Source: Prevotellaceae bacterium UBA1726 (GTDB taxonomy: Bacteria > Bacteroidota > Bacteroidia > Bacteroidales > Bacteroidaceae). Taken from it: a stretch of DNA of 53,294 bases. Of the stretch, positions 8,401 to 16,660 are shown one piece after another (position 1 is the first letter of the stretch; the number at the start of each line of letters is the position of its first letter). Where the stretch lies: contig DCIM01000058.1 in assembly GCA_002316005.1 (NCBI GenBank), positions 1 to 53,294 of the forward strand, read 5' to 3'. A model generated the notes under the pieces. That model saw only the letters and a program-made list of their open reading frames with translations. It was not told where the DNA came from and did not search any database. Made by a program: the position numbers and the translations under genes.

Positions 8401-10028
8401 GTACATATAAGATGGGCGAGACAGAGAACCGTCTTGATGCGACTGTTGATCTTGCAAAGTTGCCGCTCGACCTTGTCAATGGTTTCATTCCTGACCAGAT
8501 TATTGGTCTTCGTGGTTATGGCGATGGACAACTTGAGATTCACGGTCCTCTGAACAAACTTGATGTAGAAGGTGAAGTCGACCTTGATTCTGCTTTCCTT
8601 GTCAGTGTACCTTATGGCGTTGAACTCAGTTTCGACAATCGCCCTGTAAAGGTAAAGAACAGTCGTTTGCTGCTCGAGAATTTCAATATGTACGCTCACA
8701 ACAGACAACCGCTTGTCCTTAATGGAAATATTGATTTCTCGGATACTGAGAACATGACAATCGATATGCGAATGTCGGCACGTAACTTCCTTTTGATTGA
8801 TGCGAAGGAGAATCGTAGAAGTGAGGCTTTTGGTAAGGCGTATGTCAATTTTGATGGTAGGGCAACGGGGCCGTTGGCAGCAATCAAGATGCGAGGAAAA
8901 CTCGATGTTCTTGGTTCATCTGATATCACTTACATCATGCGTGATACTCCATTGACAACCGATAACCGCCTTGATGAACTTGTCAAGTTCACCGACTTCA
9001 ACGACCCAGAAGAGGAGACTGTGGCTAAACCTGCTATTGACGGTCTTTATGTGGATATGTCAATTAATATCGACCAAGGTGTTCGTTGCTTCTGTGCGTT
9101 GAATGCTGTGAAGTCCAACTATGTTGATGTTATAGGTGGTGGTACCCTTCGTTTTGTCATGAAGGGTGGTGATATGCGTATGACTGGCCGATACACTATC
9201 TCGAGTGGTGAGATGAAATACTCACTTCCTGTCATTCCATTGCAGACATTCAATATTGAGGATGGCTCGTATGTTGAGTTTACGGGCGATGTGATGAATC
9301 CAACGCTGAACATCACTGCAACAGAGAATATTAAGTCGAATGTCAGCGATGGCAATTCAACTCGTGGAGTGCAGTTTGAGACTGGCGTTGTCATTACTAA
9401 GACACTCAACGATATGGGTCTTGAGTTTGTCATTGATGCCCCTGAGGACTTTACAATCCACAGCGACCTTCAGACAATGTCGAAGGAGGAGCGCGGAAAG
9501 ATTGCAGTTTCAATGCTCACTACGGGTATGTATCTGTCTAATTCAAATACCGACTTGTCTGTCAATTCGGCATTCAGTTCTTACCTCCAGAGTGAAATCA
9601 ACAGTATTACTGGCAATGCCCTCCGTACTCTCGACCTCTCAATAGGTCTTGACAATACAAAAGACGCTGCAGGACAGTTGCATACCGACTATTCGTTCAA
9701 GTTTGCCAAGCGTTTCTGGAACAACCGTGTTCGTCTTGTTGTTGGAGGAAAGGTTTCTTCAGGAACATCGCAGACACAGAGCCTCTTCGATAATCTTGCC
9801 CTTGAATACCGCCTCGACCAGAGTGCCAACACCAATGTGAAGGTGTTCTATGAGCGTCAGGTCTACGATTACCTCGAAGGCTATGTAGGTGAATATGGTG
9901 TGGGTCTTGTTTGGAAGCGCAAACTCGAGAACCTTGGCGATATATTCCATATTCTCAGAAAGCAGAACCATAACCTCATGCCTGTGCCTGCCGACACAGT
10001 GAAAGTGAAGAAAGGAGATGAGGAATGA
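5415..10028 (+). CDS. tamB: TamB-like translocation and assembly protein
   Basis: This 1537-residue protein has a single N-terminal membrane anchor (about residues 5-28). A very long repetitive beta-rich region follows, of the AsmA/DUF490 type expected for a periplasm-spanning lipid-transfer or assembly bridge. The C-terminal 350 residues carry the TamB domain, including GTLRFVMKGGDMRMTGRYTISSG. TamB works with an Omp85 partner in outer-membrane protein insertion and, in other bacteria, in phospholipid transport. The partner gene tamL overlaps its stop by 4 nt (ATGA), which implies coupled translation. Confidence 0.92.
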   Translation: MKKALKIVAWIILTPIILFTLLTLLFYFPPFQNWAVKQVAAIASEKTGLEITVEHVRLAFPLDLAVDGIKVIQPNDSLPQVKDTVADIKRTVVDVQLLPLFKKQVEVDELDIQQIKFNTTNFVASARVKGYADELMLKSHGIDLKAETVMLNEVLLNEANVDVQLCDTVPEDTTESENHWKINLQKLAVNKTNITVHMPGDTLTIGANITKADASNGNFDLGEGLYQIATTNVALSKVTYDNNFEPRLKGLDTNHIELSNVVVGLDSLSYKTPDLYVKIRKGQLKEKSGLHLSSLSGVVKMDSTALHIPQMYASTPYSNLQMGMDMDLNAFADTNPGQFAVKANGSLGREDIMFFMDDMPKKFKSAWPHYPLAVDCDLNGNLKRLNINHFTAELPTAFKAKATGFVRDVLNSKNLLADVDLDMTTYNLAFATTSFLDPELLKMIHIPSGINLKGKVKAEGSLYKADVKVSQGGGWATVKGQCNVDNMTYNAKIAAHAFPLQTFLPGMGLSPFSGTINAVGSGTDVFSKKTKLKADAKIDRFSYSGFDLSGTTAKATIQNGNISADVNCVNKILHGNIALDALMDTKNIQATIGCEIDKADFYGMKLTKQPLSTSLCAHVDVASNLDDFYKVQGFVSDVVIQDSANTYRPEDMELNIFTRRDTTWAKVNSGDLALDFAAKGGYKILMKVTDRMTQELQRQIERKYISQDSLKQVLPIAHLALHSGQNNMVARYAQRMDYNYREINADIDTSPFDGINGYFQIDSLCTSGMQLDKVRLDLETDNEGFKYKGQIKNEKDNPQYCFNALFDGSLFETGSDVNVKLYDENNDLAVRMGLRAMLENNGIRVKLADTNAVLGYRKFTANKDNYLFLADDKRLSANMILKADDGTGIQIYTNDENLDALQDITFGIHHLDLNSIVSVIPYMPKVQGVMDGDFHVIQTEKELSVSSSLGVDGLIYEGCKMGNLSTEFVYIPLEDGGHYVDGMLMHNGRDVGTIKGTYKMGETENRLDATVDLAKLPLDLVNGFIPDQIIGLRGYGDGQLEIHGPLNKLDVEGEVDLDSAFLVSVPYGVELSFDNRPVKVKNSRLLLENFNMYAHNRQPLVLNGNIDFSDTENMTIDMRMSARNFLLIDAKENRRSEAFGKAYVNFDGRATGPLAAIKMRGKLDVLGSSDITYIMRDTPLTTDNRLDELVKFTDFNDPEEETVAKPAIDGLYVDMSINIDQGVRCFCALNAVKSNYVDVIGGGTLRFVMKGGDMRMTGRYTISSGEMKYSLPVIPLQTFNIEDGSYVEFTGDVMNPTLNITATENIKSNVSDGNSTRGVQFETGVVITKTLNDMGLEFVIDAPEDFTIHSDLQTMSKEERGKIAVSMLTTGMYLSNSNTDLSVNSAFSSYLQSEINSITGNALRTLDLSIGLDNTKDAAGQLHTDYSFKFAKRFWNNRVRLVVGGKVSSGTSQTQSLFDNLALEYRLDQSANTNVKVFYERQVYDYLEGYVGEYGVGLVWKRKLENLGDIFHILRKQNHNLMPVPADTVKVKKGDEE

Positions 10029-12388
10029 TGAAGAATAAAATGATATTCACTAATAAGAATACATATAGAAAATGTTCGTGCGTACGAAGATGGTTTACTG
10101 TTTCTGCCGTCTTTGCTGTCCTTGCTGTTGTTGCTGGTTGTTCTTCGACAAGTTCGTTGGAGGAAGGCGAGCAACTGTATATAGGTACGAAGAGCATCAA
10201 ATACTCAAACTACGAACAGAATGCCCATTTCATTGCCACTCAAGAGGAAATAAATGCCAGTCTTGCTGCTGCTCCGAATGGCGCCTTTATGGGTAGTTCG
10301 TCTATGCGTCTTCTTCCATGGCGACTTTGGCTCTATAATGCTACAGTAGGTAAGGAGGGCACAATTTCCAAGTGGCTCAACTCATCTTTCGGTGATGCGC
10401 CAGTGCTTATGTCCGATGTCAATGCAAAACTGAGGGCATCGGTTGCGAAGTCTATGCTCAATTCCTACGGCTATTTCCACGGAAAGGTTGATTATGAGGA
10501 GATTACGCAGAAGAATCCACTTGAAGGAAAGATAGCCTACAACATTGATTGTGGCCCTTTGTTCCGATATGATTCCATTGCGTATGTGAACTATCCTGTG
10601 CAGATGGATACACTCATTATGCAGACTCTGGATAAGGCATTGATAAAGAAAGGTGACGGATTCAGTGTGTCAGAACTTGACCTTGAACGCCAGCGCCTTG
10701 CTAAGTTGTTCCGCAACAACGGATTCTATTTCTACGAATCGGGTTATTCTTCGTATCTTGCTGACACGATAGCTGTGCCTGAGAAGGTGCAACTCCGCCT
10801 TCAGTTGGCCGATTCTCTCGACCAGAATGTCTATAAGAAATGGTACATTGGCAAGACTGACATCTACCTTCGAAAGGCATCTGAGCACGAGACAACCGAC
10901 ACCGTCAGTCGTCGTTCGCTTACTGTTCATTTCAATGGCAAGCGTTCGCCAATCCGTACCCGTTCTATTCTTGCTGATATGAAATTGCGCCGCGGTCAGC
11001 CTTACAGTGAAGAACTCTACGCAGAGTCAATGGCGCGCCTTACGGCTAACAATACATTCTCGATGGTTGATATATCCTTCGAACCTCGTGATACTACAGC
11101 TTCCGGGCGAAACCTGTTGGATATGAGGATTGACTGTATCTTCGACAAACCATATACGCTGAGTCTTGAAGGTAATGTGACGGGCAAGACTTCAAGTCGA
11201 ATTGGTCCTGGTGCTGAGTTGAAGTTCACCAAGAAGAATGCTTTCCGTGGTGCTGAGAACCTCTCTTTCAATCTCTATGGCTCATACGAATGGCAGATTG
11301 GTGGTTCGGGTTCAACCAACAAACTGGGCTTGAATTCTTATGAGTATGGTGGCGACATCACACTTGAAATTCCACGCCTTGTCCTTCCTGCGAAGATTCT
11401 TCGTCGTTGGGATTATCAGCCTTCAACTGTACTCAAGGCATCAAATCAGGTAATTAGTCGTGGTTCATATTTCAATCGTCATATCATGTCGGGCGAGTTG
11501 ACATATATGGTACAGCCTTCTGAAGTAAGCAAGCACATTTTCTCGCCAATCATTCTTGAGTATGACTACATGAACAGAAAGTCGGCTGAGTTTGATACGA
11601 TTCTCAACAATAACCCTTATCTGAAGATGTCGATGAAGGACCAGTTTATTCCTAAACTGCGATACACATATACTTACACATCACCATCACGCTTCCGTAA
11701 TCCTATCACTTGGGAGACGACTTTCTCTGAGTCGGCCAATTTGATTTCCGGAATCTATTGCATAGCAGGAAAGGGATGGACAGAGAAGAACAAGCATATC
11801 CTGAAGAATCCTTATGCACAGTTTGTGAAACTTGAGACCGACTTCACTAAGAAGTGGCGAATTGGTGAGAAGGAAGACATTGTTGCCCATGTGAATGGAG
11901 GAATAATCTATTCGTATGGCAATTCCGAAGAGGCTCCTTACTCTGAGCAGTTCTATGTGGGTGGTGCCAACAGCATCCGTGCCTTCTCAGTAAGAAGCAT
12001 AGGTCCTGGTCGTTATCACACCGATCAGGCAGGAGCATCTTATCTTGAGCAGACAGGTGACATCAAATTCGTTGCAAACCTTGAATATCGCCCTCATTTC
12101 TTTGGCAGTTTATATGGTGCAGTGTTCCTTGATGCTGGTAATGTGTGGGCGATGAAGAGCAACGAAACGCGTGGTCAGGAGTCGGTGTTCAAATGGAATA
12201 GTATTCTTAAGGACATGGCGTTGGCGACTGGTATTGGTATTCGTTACGACCTTGATTTCTTTGTAATCCGTATTGATTGGGGTGTCGGTCTTCACATGCC
12301 ATACGATACAGGCAAGTCGGGATTCTTCAACATCCGTCGTTTCAAGGATGTTCAGAGTCTTCATTTAGCAGTAGGATATCCATTCTAA
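10025..12388 (+). CDS. tamL: TamL-type lipidated Omp85 (BamA/TamA superfamily) protein
   Basis: This 787-residue outer-membrane protein has POTRA-like segments (about residues 120-380) and a C-terminal 16-strand surface-antigen barrel. The barrel includes YVGGANSIRAFSVRSIGPG (the RGF-like loop) and ends in aromatic GYPF. It starts with a lipobox (VVAGC, Cys at about 38), so it is a lipoprotein. This is the feature that separates the Bacteroidetes TamL form from TamA. The basic, unusually long stretch before the hydrophobic core (about 25 residues) leaves the exact start open; ATG 10028 is an equal alternative. It partners TamB encoded just upstream. Confidence 0.9.
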   Translation: MMKNKMIFTNKNTYRKCSCVRRWFTVSAVFAVLAVVAGCSSTSSLEEGEQLYIGTKSIKYSNYEQNAHFIATQEEINASLAAAPNGAFMGSSSMRLLPWRLWLYNATVGKEGTISKWLNSSFGDAPVLMSDVNAKLRASVAKSMLNSYGYFHGKVDYEEITQKNPLEGKIAYNIDCGPLFRYDSIAYVNYPVQMDTLIMQTLDKALIKKGDGFSVSELDLERQRLAKLFRNNGFYFYESGYSSYLADTIAVPEKVQLRLQLADSLDQNVYKKWYIGKTDIYLRKASEHETTDTVSRRSLTVHFNGKRSPIRTRSILADMKLRRGQPYSEELYAESMARLTANNTFSMVDISFEPRDTTASGRNLLDMRIDCIFDKPYTLSLEGNVTGKTSSRIGPGAELKFTKKNAFRGAENLSFNLYGSYEWQIGGSGSTNKLGLNSYEYGGDITLEIPRLVLPAKILRRWDYQPSTVLKASNQVISRGSYFNRHIMSGELTYMVQPSEVSKHIFSPIILEYDYMNRKSAEFDTILNNNPYLKMSMKDQFIPKLRYTYTYTSPSRFRNPITWETTFSESANLISGIYCIAGKGWTEKNKHILKNPYAQFVKLETDFTKKWRIGEKEDIVAHVNGGIIYSYGNSEEAPYSEQFYVGGANSIRAFSVRSIGPGRYHTDQAGASYLEQTGDIKFVANLEYRPHFFGSLYGAVFLDAGNVWAMKSNETRGQESVFKWNSILKDMALATGIGIRYDLDFFVIRIDWGVGLHMPYDTGKSGFFNIRRFKDVQSLHLAVGYPF

Positions 12389-12465
12389 AACTGATTTATT
12401 TGGTGTTATTCTGCCCTAAACGCTTATTATCAGTCGTTTTATACCGGAAATTCGTTTTTTCTTTG

Positions 12466-12473
12466 TACCTTTG
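12466..12473 (+). promoter_or_regulatory. -7 element of fabD promoter
   Basis: TACCTTTG lies 33 nt before the fabD ATG. No convincing TTTG is seen at the -33 position. The interval 12389-12506 shows no terminator after tamL. Confidence 0.5.
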
Positions 12474-12506
12474 CAGAAGAAATAACAAATAAAAGAAAAT
12501 AAAAAA

Positions 12507-13394
12507 ATGAAAGCATTTGTATTCCCTGGTCAGGGTGCTCAGTTCACAGGAATGGGCAAAGACCTCTACGATTCTAATCCAATTGCAAAGGAACTTTTTG
12601 ATAAGGCAAACGATATTCTCGGTTTTGAAATCACAAAGGTGATGTTCGAAGGTACTGCTGACGAGTTGAAGCAGACAAAGGTTACACAACCTGCAGTATT
12701 CCTTCATTCCGTAATCAAGGCCCTCACTCTTGGCGAGGAGTTTGATGCAGAGATGGTTGCTGGTCACTCTCTTGGTGAGTTCTCTGCACTCGTTGCTGCT
12801 GGTGCCCTTTCTTTCGAGGATGGTCTTCGTCTCGTTTCTGCTCGTGCTCAGGCTATGCAGAAGGCTTGTGAGGCTGCTCCTTCAACAATGGCAGCTATCA
12901 TCGCTCTGCCAGATGCTACTATCGAGGAGATTTGTGCTCAGGTTTCAAAGGAAGGCAACATTGTTGTTCCTGCTAACTATAACTGCCCTGGTCAGTTGGT
13001 TATCTCTGGTAATATCGATGCCATCAACGAGGCTTGTGAGCAGTTGAAGGCTGCTGGCGCAAAGCGTGCTCTTCCACTCCCAGTGGGTGGTGCTTTCCAC
13101 TCTCCACTCATGCAGCCTGCAAAGGACGAACTTCAGGCAGCTATTGAGGCTACTGAGTTCCACACTCCAAAGTGCCCAATCTATCAGAATGTTGATGCTA
13201 AACCTCACACCGATCCTGCAGAGATCAAGCAGAACCTCATCGCTCAGCTTACTGCTCCAGTAAAGTGGACATACGAAGTTCAGCAGATGATTGCCGACGG
13301 TGCTACCGACTTCACAGAGTGTGGTCCTGGCAAGGCTCTTCAGGGCATGCTCGTAAAGATCAACCGCGAAGTGACAGTTTCTGGTATTCAGTAA
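12507..13394 (+). CDS. fabD: Malonyl-CoA:ACP transacylase FabD
   Basis: FabD transfers malonyl from CoA to acyl carrier protein to start fatty-acid elongation. The 295-residue protein has FPGQGAQ (6-12), the nucleophile elbow GHSLG (86-90, Ser88), and GAFHSP with catalytic His198. The downstream PGKALQGM element is also present. Codon use is strongly biased, as in a highly expressed gene. It is followed by a terminator-like hairpin before the amylase gene. Confidence 0.95.
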   Translation: MKAFVFPGQGAQFTGMGKDLYDSNPIAKELFDKANDILGFEITKVMFEGTADELKQTKVTQPAVFLHSVIKALTLGEEFDAEMVAGHSLGEFSALVAAGALSFEDGLRLVSARAQAMQKACEAAPSTMAAIIALPDATIEEICAQVSKEGNIVVPANYNCPGQLVISGNIDAINEACEQLKAAGAKRALPLPVGGAFHSPLMQPAKDELQAAIEATEFHTPKCPIYQNVDAKPHTDPAEIKQNLIAQLTAPVKWTYEVQQMIADGATDFTECGPGKALQGMLVKINREVTVSGIQ

Positions 13395-13413
13395 TTTTTA
13401 ATTAGGAATATAA

Positions 13414-13450
13414 TCGCCCACCTCAGTCGCCTTGATTGGGGTGGCGTTTT
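13414..13450 (+). terminator. Terminator after fabD
   Basis: A CGCC(c)ACC/GGTGGCG stem with one bulge is followed by TTTTG. It overlaps the region just ahead of the amylase ATG at 13458, so it could also attenuate that gene. Confidence 0.55.
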
Positions 13451-13457
13451 GATTAAT

Positions 13458-15113
13458 ATGGACAAGATAATTATCTATCAGGTTTTCACGCGTCTTTTTG
13501 GCAATAAGAACACAACCAACAAAGAAAATGGTTCTCTCGCGGAGAATGGTACGGGTAAGTTTGCCGATTTTGATACTAAGACTCTCAAGCGTATTAAGTC
13601 TCTTGGTGCCAATTATATATGGTACACAGGCGTGATTCGTCATGCTACTGCCACTGATTATTCTTCCTTTGGCATTCCTCGTCAGCATCCATCTGTTGTG
13701 AAGGGTAATGCTGGTTCGCCTTATGCCATCTGCGACTATTATGATGTTGATCCCGACCTTGCAACAGATGTTGCCAAGCGAATGGAGGAGTGGGAGAGTC
13801 TTATCGACCGTTCTCACAAGGCAGGTTTGAAGGTTGTCATGGACTTTGTTCCAAATCATGTCGCTCGTCAGTATCGTTCTATTGCCAAACCAGCAGGTGT
13901 TCAGGACCTCGGTTTTGATGATAATACCCATTGGCATTTCTCTCCACAAAACAATTTCTACTATTGTGTTGACGAGGACTTCGTGTCGCCTAATGGTGAG
14001 GGATATGTGGAGTCGCCTGCTCGTGCAACGGGTAACGATGCTTTCACTTCCCGTCCTTCAATCAATGACTGGTATGAGACCGTGAAACTCAACTATGGTA
14101 TTGATTATAACGATTGGTCGGGCCATGCTTCTGAGCATTTCTCGCCAGTACCAAGCACATGGCTCAAGATGACGGAAATACTTCTCTTCTGGGCTGGTAA
14201 GGGTGTTGATGCCTTCCGTTGCGACATGGCTGAGATGGTGCCTTGTGCTTTTTGGCATTATGCTTCGCAGAAACTGAAAGAGGCTTATCCTCAGATTCTC
14301 CTCATTGGCGAGGTTTATAACCCAGCTCAGTATCGCAACTATCTTGCTGCTGGTTTCGACTATCTCTACGACAAGGTGGGAATGTACGATACTCTTCGTG
14401 CCATTACTTGCGACCAGTGTTCTACTGCAGCCATCACACAGCAGTGGCAGACTGTTGATGATATTCGCGACCACATGCTCTATTTCCTTGAGAACCATGA
14501 CGAGCAGCGTATTGCTTCCGATTTCTTTGCAGGCAATGCACAGAAGGCTATCCCTGCACTCATCATCTCGGCACTTCTCTATAAGAACCCACTCATGATC
14601 TATGCCGGTCAGGAGTTTGGCGAGAAGGGAATGGACAAGGAAGGTTTCTCAGGCAAGGACGGTCGTACAACGATATTCGACTATTGGTGTGTTGATTCTC
14701 TGCGCCGTGGATATTATGATCGCCGTAAACTGACTTCAATTGAAAAGTCGTTAGAGGCTGAGTATCAGAAAGTTCTGAATATTGCTAATAAGGATAAGGC
14801 TGTCAGCGAGGGACTTTCTTACGACCTTATGTATGTCAATCCTCAGCTTGCCCCAGATCAGTATGCGTTCCTCCGTAGTACTCAGGTCAAGGGTAAAACT
14901 CAGGCTATGCTTGTTGCCGTTAACTTCTGCGATTACGATCAGGCTGTAGACATCCACATTCCTGCCCATGCGTTTGACTATCTCTCCCTTGCCGAAGGTG
15001 AGATAGAGGCTGTTGATTTGCTTTCCGGCAATAAGACAATCCTCAACTTGAAGAAAGACTCCGCCTTCACCGTCACCCTTCCCGCAAATGGTGGTGTGGC
15101 ATTGAAGTTCTAA
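13458..15113 (+). CDS. GH13 alpha-amylase family glycoside hydrolase
   Basis: This 551-residue enzyme acts on alpha-glucans. The four GH13 regions are visible: DFVPNH (Asp about 128), DAFRCD (nucleophile Asp about 256), IGEVY (acid/base Glu about 285) and ENHDEQR (third acidic residue Asp about 348). All catalytic residues are therefore intact. There is no signal peptide, so it is probably cytoplasmic and used for internal glycogen or imported maltodextrin. The frame extends 3 codons upstream to a TTG; ATG 13458 is preferred. The exact specificity cannot be read from sequence. Confidence 0.88.
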   Translation: MDKIIIYQVFTRLFGNKNTTNKENGSLAENGTGKFADFDTKTLKRIKSLGANYIWYTGVIRHATATDYSSFGIPRQHPSVVKGNAGSPYAICDYYDVDPDLATDVAKRMEEWESLIDRSHKAGLKVVMDFVPNHVARQYRSIAKPAGVQDLGFDDNTHWHFSPQNNFYYCVDEDFVSPNGEGYVESPARATGNDAFTSRPSINDWYETVKLNYGIDYNDWSGHASEHFSPVPSTWLKMTEILLFWAGKGVDAFRCDMAEMVPCAFWHYASQKLKEAYPQILLIGEVYNPAQYRNYLAAGFDYLYDKVGMYDTLRAITCDQCSTAAITQQWQTVDDIRDHMLYFLENHDEQRIASDFFAGNAQKAIPALIISALLYKNPLMIYAGQEFGEKGMDKEGFSGKDGRTTIFDYWCVDSLRRGYYDRRKLTSIEKSLEAEYQKVLNIANKDKAVSEGLSYDLMYVNPQLAPDQYAFLRSTQVKGKTQAMLVAVNFCDYDQAVDIHIPAHAFDYLSLAEGEIEAVDLLSGNKTILNLKKDSAFTVTLPANGGVALKF

Positions 15114-15164
15114 GGAAATAATAGCGAGTGGGCATTGCCTAAAAGCAAGTAAATCTACCTCCAT

Positions 15165-15349
15165 AGAGGTTATACCGTTATACCGTTATACCGTTATACC
15201 GTTATACCCCCGGGTATATCCTATAAAGAAAGGGTAAAAAGTATTAATTCCATTATATAAATTGAAACAACAATTACTCTGTCGAAAATTATGTATTGGG
15301 AACTGATGGTTATACCCATATGGTATAACGGTATAACGGTATAACCTCT
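15165..15349. repeat. GTTATACC octamer array in a 28-bp inverted repeat
   Basis: Five head-to-tail copies of GTTATACC (15169-15208) face three inverted copies (15322-15345). The outermost 28 bp of each side (15165-15192 and 15322-15349) are perfect inverted repeats, 129 bp apart. A perfect GTTATACC-CATAT-GGTATAAC palindrome (15309-15329) sits at the inner edge of the right arm, and two more octamers lie at 15391-15406. The layout resembles iterons or clustered operator sites. It lies in a convergent intergenic region with no gene (15114-15522). Confidence 0.9.
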
Positions 15350-15360
15350 AAATAAAACGT

Positions 15361-15500
15361 TGATTATCAGGTAGTTGGCGATATACCAAGGTTATACCCT
15401 TATACCATGCCTTCTACTCATTTCACTGAAATGACCTCATCTCCACTATGCGTAGTGCTCCTCATTCAACAGAAATGTGCCCCTCATTCCACTGAAATGT
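15361..15500 (+). repeat. 22-bp-period quasi-palindrome array, locus B
   Basis: Units start at 15418, 15462 and 15484. The 22-bp slot at 15440 holds a diverged copy (CACTATGCGTAGTG). The first unit is a perfect palindrome, TCATTTCA-C-TGAAATGA. TGATTATCAGGTA (15361-15373) precedes the array by 44 nt, and that gap contains two octamers of the neighbouring GTTATACC family. It lies between the converging amylase and mutarotase genes. Confidence 0.85.
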
Positions 15501-15522
15501 ACGAGCGCGTTTTGGGTTCTTG

Positions 15523-16644
15523 TTAGTGGATGGTGATTTTTTCGATGATATTTGTTCTCACACTTGGTTTTGTTTCGCCTCCAATATAATATAATAAGGT
15601 GGAATCGCCACAAGAAACAATTATTGCTCCGGCACGCGCCAACTTCTGCGAATGAAGCGGGACTTCACGCCACTCCTTTTTCTTGGTGTCAAAAACAAAC
15701 ATATCAGGGTTGAAACGATACCATTCGGGGTCTTTCTTCAGATAGTCCTCCTTCTTTACCAAAGTGTAACGCCCACTGATGGCATCAAGGAATATGTCCT
15801 TGTTCACGCCTCCCAAACAGATGATGTCGGAACCAACAGCAATGGCAGTGCCGCCGGATAAGCTGACCCCCTCCTTGCTCCCCCTGCTTAGGGGGAGAGT
15901 AGGTGAAGTGAGTACCGTCCAACATTGGATATTGGTGTCAAAGTAATAGCCGTCAGTATGCACAACACTATTTTCGCCATCGGCAAAGAATCCACTCCAG
16001 ATATATAACTTTCCATCAACCGCAGCACAGACGGGTTGAACGCGTGGCTTGCCCGGAATGTCTCCTGCCAATGTGCAGGTTCCATTATTCAAGTCGTATT
16101 TCCATAGGGCAGTTGAGGGTTTTCCATTCTGGTTTCCTCCAAAGATGTATACCTTTTCTCCTGAAAGAGCCCCCGCCATATTATCTACTGTAAAAGGCAA
16201 TGAAGGTAGTTGCTTGACAATGGCTTTTCCCTCGTTGATATGAACACTATAGACAATGGAAAGGCTATGTTCAGTATTGTTTCCTCCCAAGAAGATAAGG
16301 CTGTCGCCACTTGCGATGCTCACACCATAAGCCACTGGTTCCTGCAGATATCCAATGAGTTTCCAGTCAAGGTTGTCGTTTCTGATATCGGCTGAATAGA
16401 TGCCCTGATAGTATCGTTTCTTTCCTGGTTCAGGGAAATTGCAACCACCTGCCATAATAAGGTTGTCACCTATGCAACCAGCAAAACAGGCAGAAACACC
16501 TAACGCATAACCATCTTCGGCAGAAGGAAATCCCTTAATATCAGAAATTTCTGCTCTCGGTGAATACGCCACCTTCTTCGTTGCACAGCCAGAAAGGAAG
16601 ACTGTGCATAATAAGAGAAGGAGAAAAGGCTGCGCTTTCTTCAT
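15523..16644 (-). CDS. Kelch-repeat sialic acid mutarotase, NanM-like lipoprotein
   Basis: This 373-residue protein has a lipoprotein signal peptide (LSGC, Cys20) and kelch beta-propeller repeats such as KVYIFGGNQNGKPSTALWKYD. This matches the cyclically permuted mutarotase family, which interconverts sialic acid anomers outside the inner membrane. The longer open frame to 16719 is not needed; MKKAQPF at 16644 gives a proper signal peptide. It is the last gene of the sialic acid operon, 16 nt after the MFS gene. Residues around TLPLSRGSKEGV are encoded by a GC-rich palindromic element (15878-15897) that looks inserted in frame. Confidence 0.85.
   Translation of the reverse strand: MKKAQPFLLLLLCTVFLSGCATKKVAYSPRAEISDIKGFPSAEDGYALGVSACFAGCIGDNLIMAGGCNFPEPGKKRYYQGIYSADIRNDNLDWKLIGYLQEPVAYGVSIASGDSLIFLGGNNTEHSLSIVYSVHINEGKAIVKQLPSLPFTVDNMAGALSGEKVYIFGGNQNGKPSTALWKYDLNNGTCTLAGDIPGKPRVQPVCAAVDGKLYIWSGFFADGENSVVHTDGYYFDTNIQCWTVLTSPTLPLSRGSKEGVSLSGGTAIAVGSDIICLGGVNKDIFLDAISGRYTLVKKEDYLKKDPEWYRFNPDMFVFDTKKKEWREVPLHSQKLARAGAIIVSCGDSTLLYYIGGETKPSVRTNIIEKITIH
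15871..15907 (-). repeat. GC-rich palindromic element inside the mutarotase gene
   Basis: A perfect 8-bp stem CTCCCCCT/AGGGGGAG (15878-15885 with 15890-15897) with a GC-rich tail is translated in frame as TLPLSRGSKEGV. A closely similar element lies inside tilS (44803-44834). Confidence 0.75.
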
Positions 16645-16660
16645 CACGAAGTGTAAGTGA

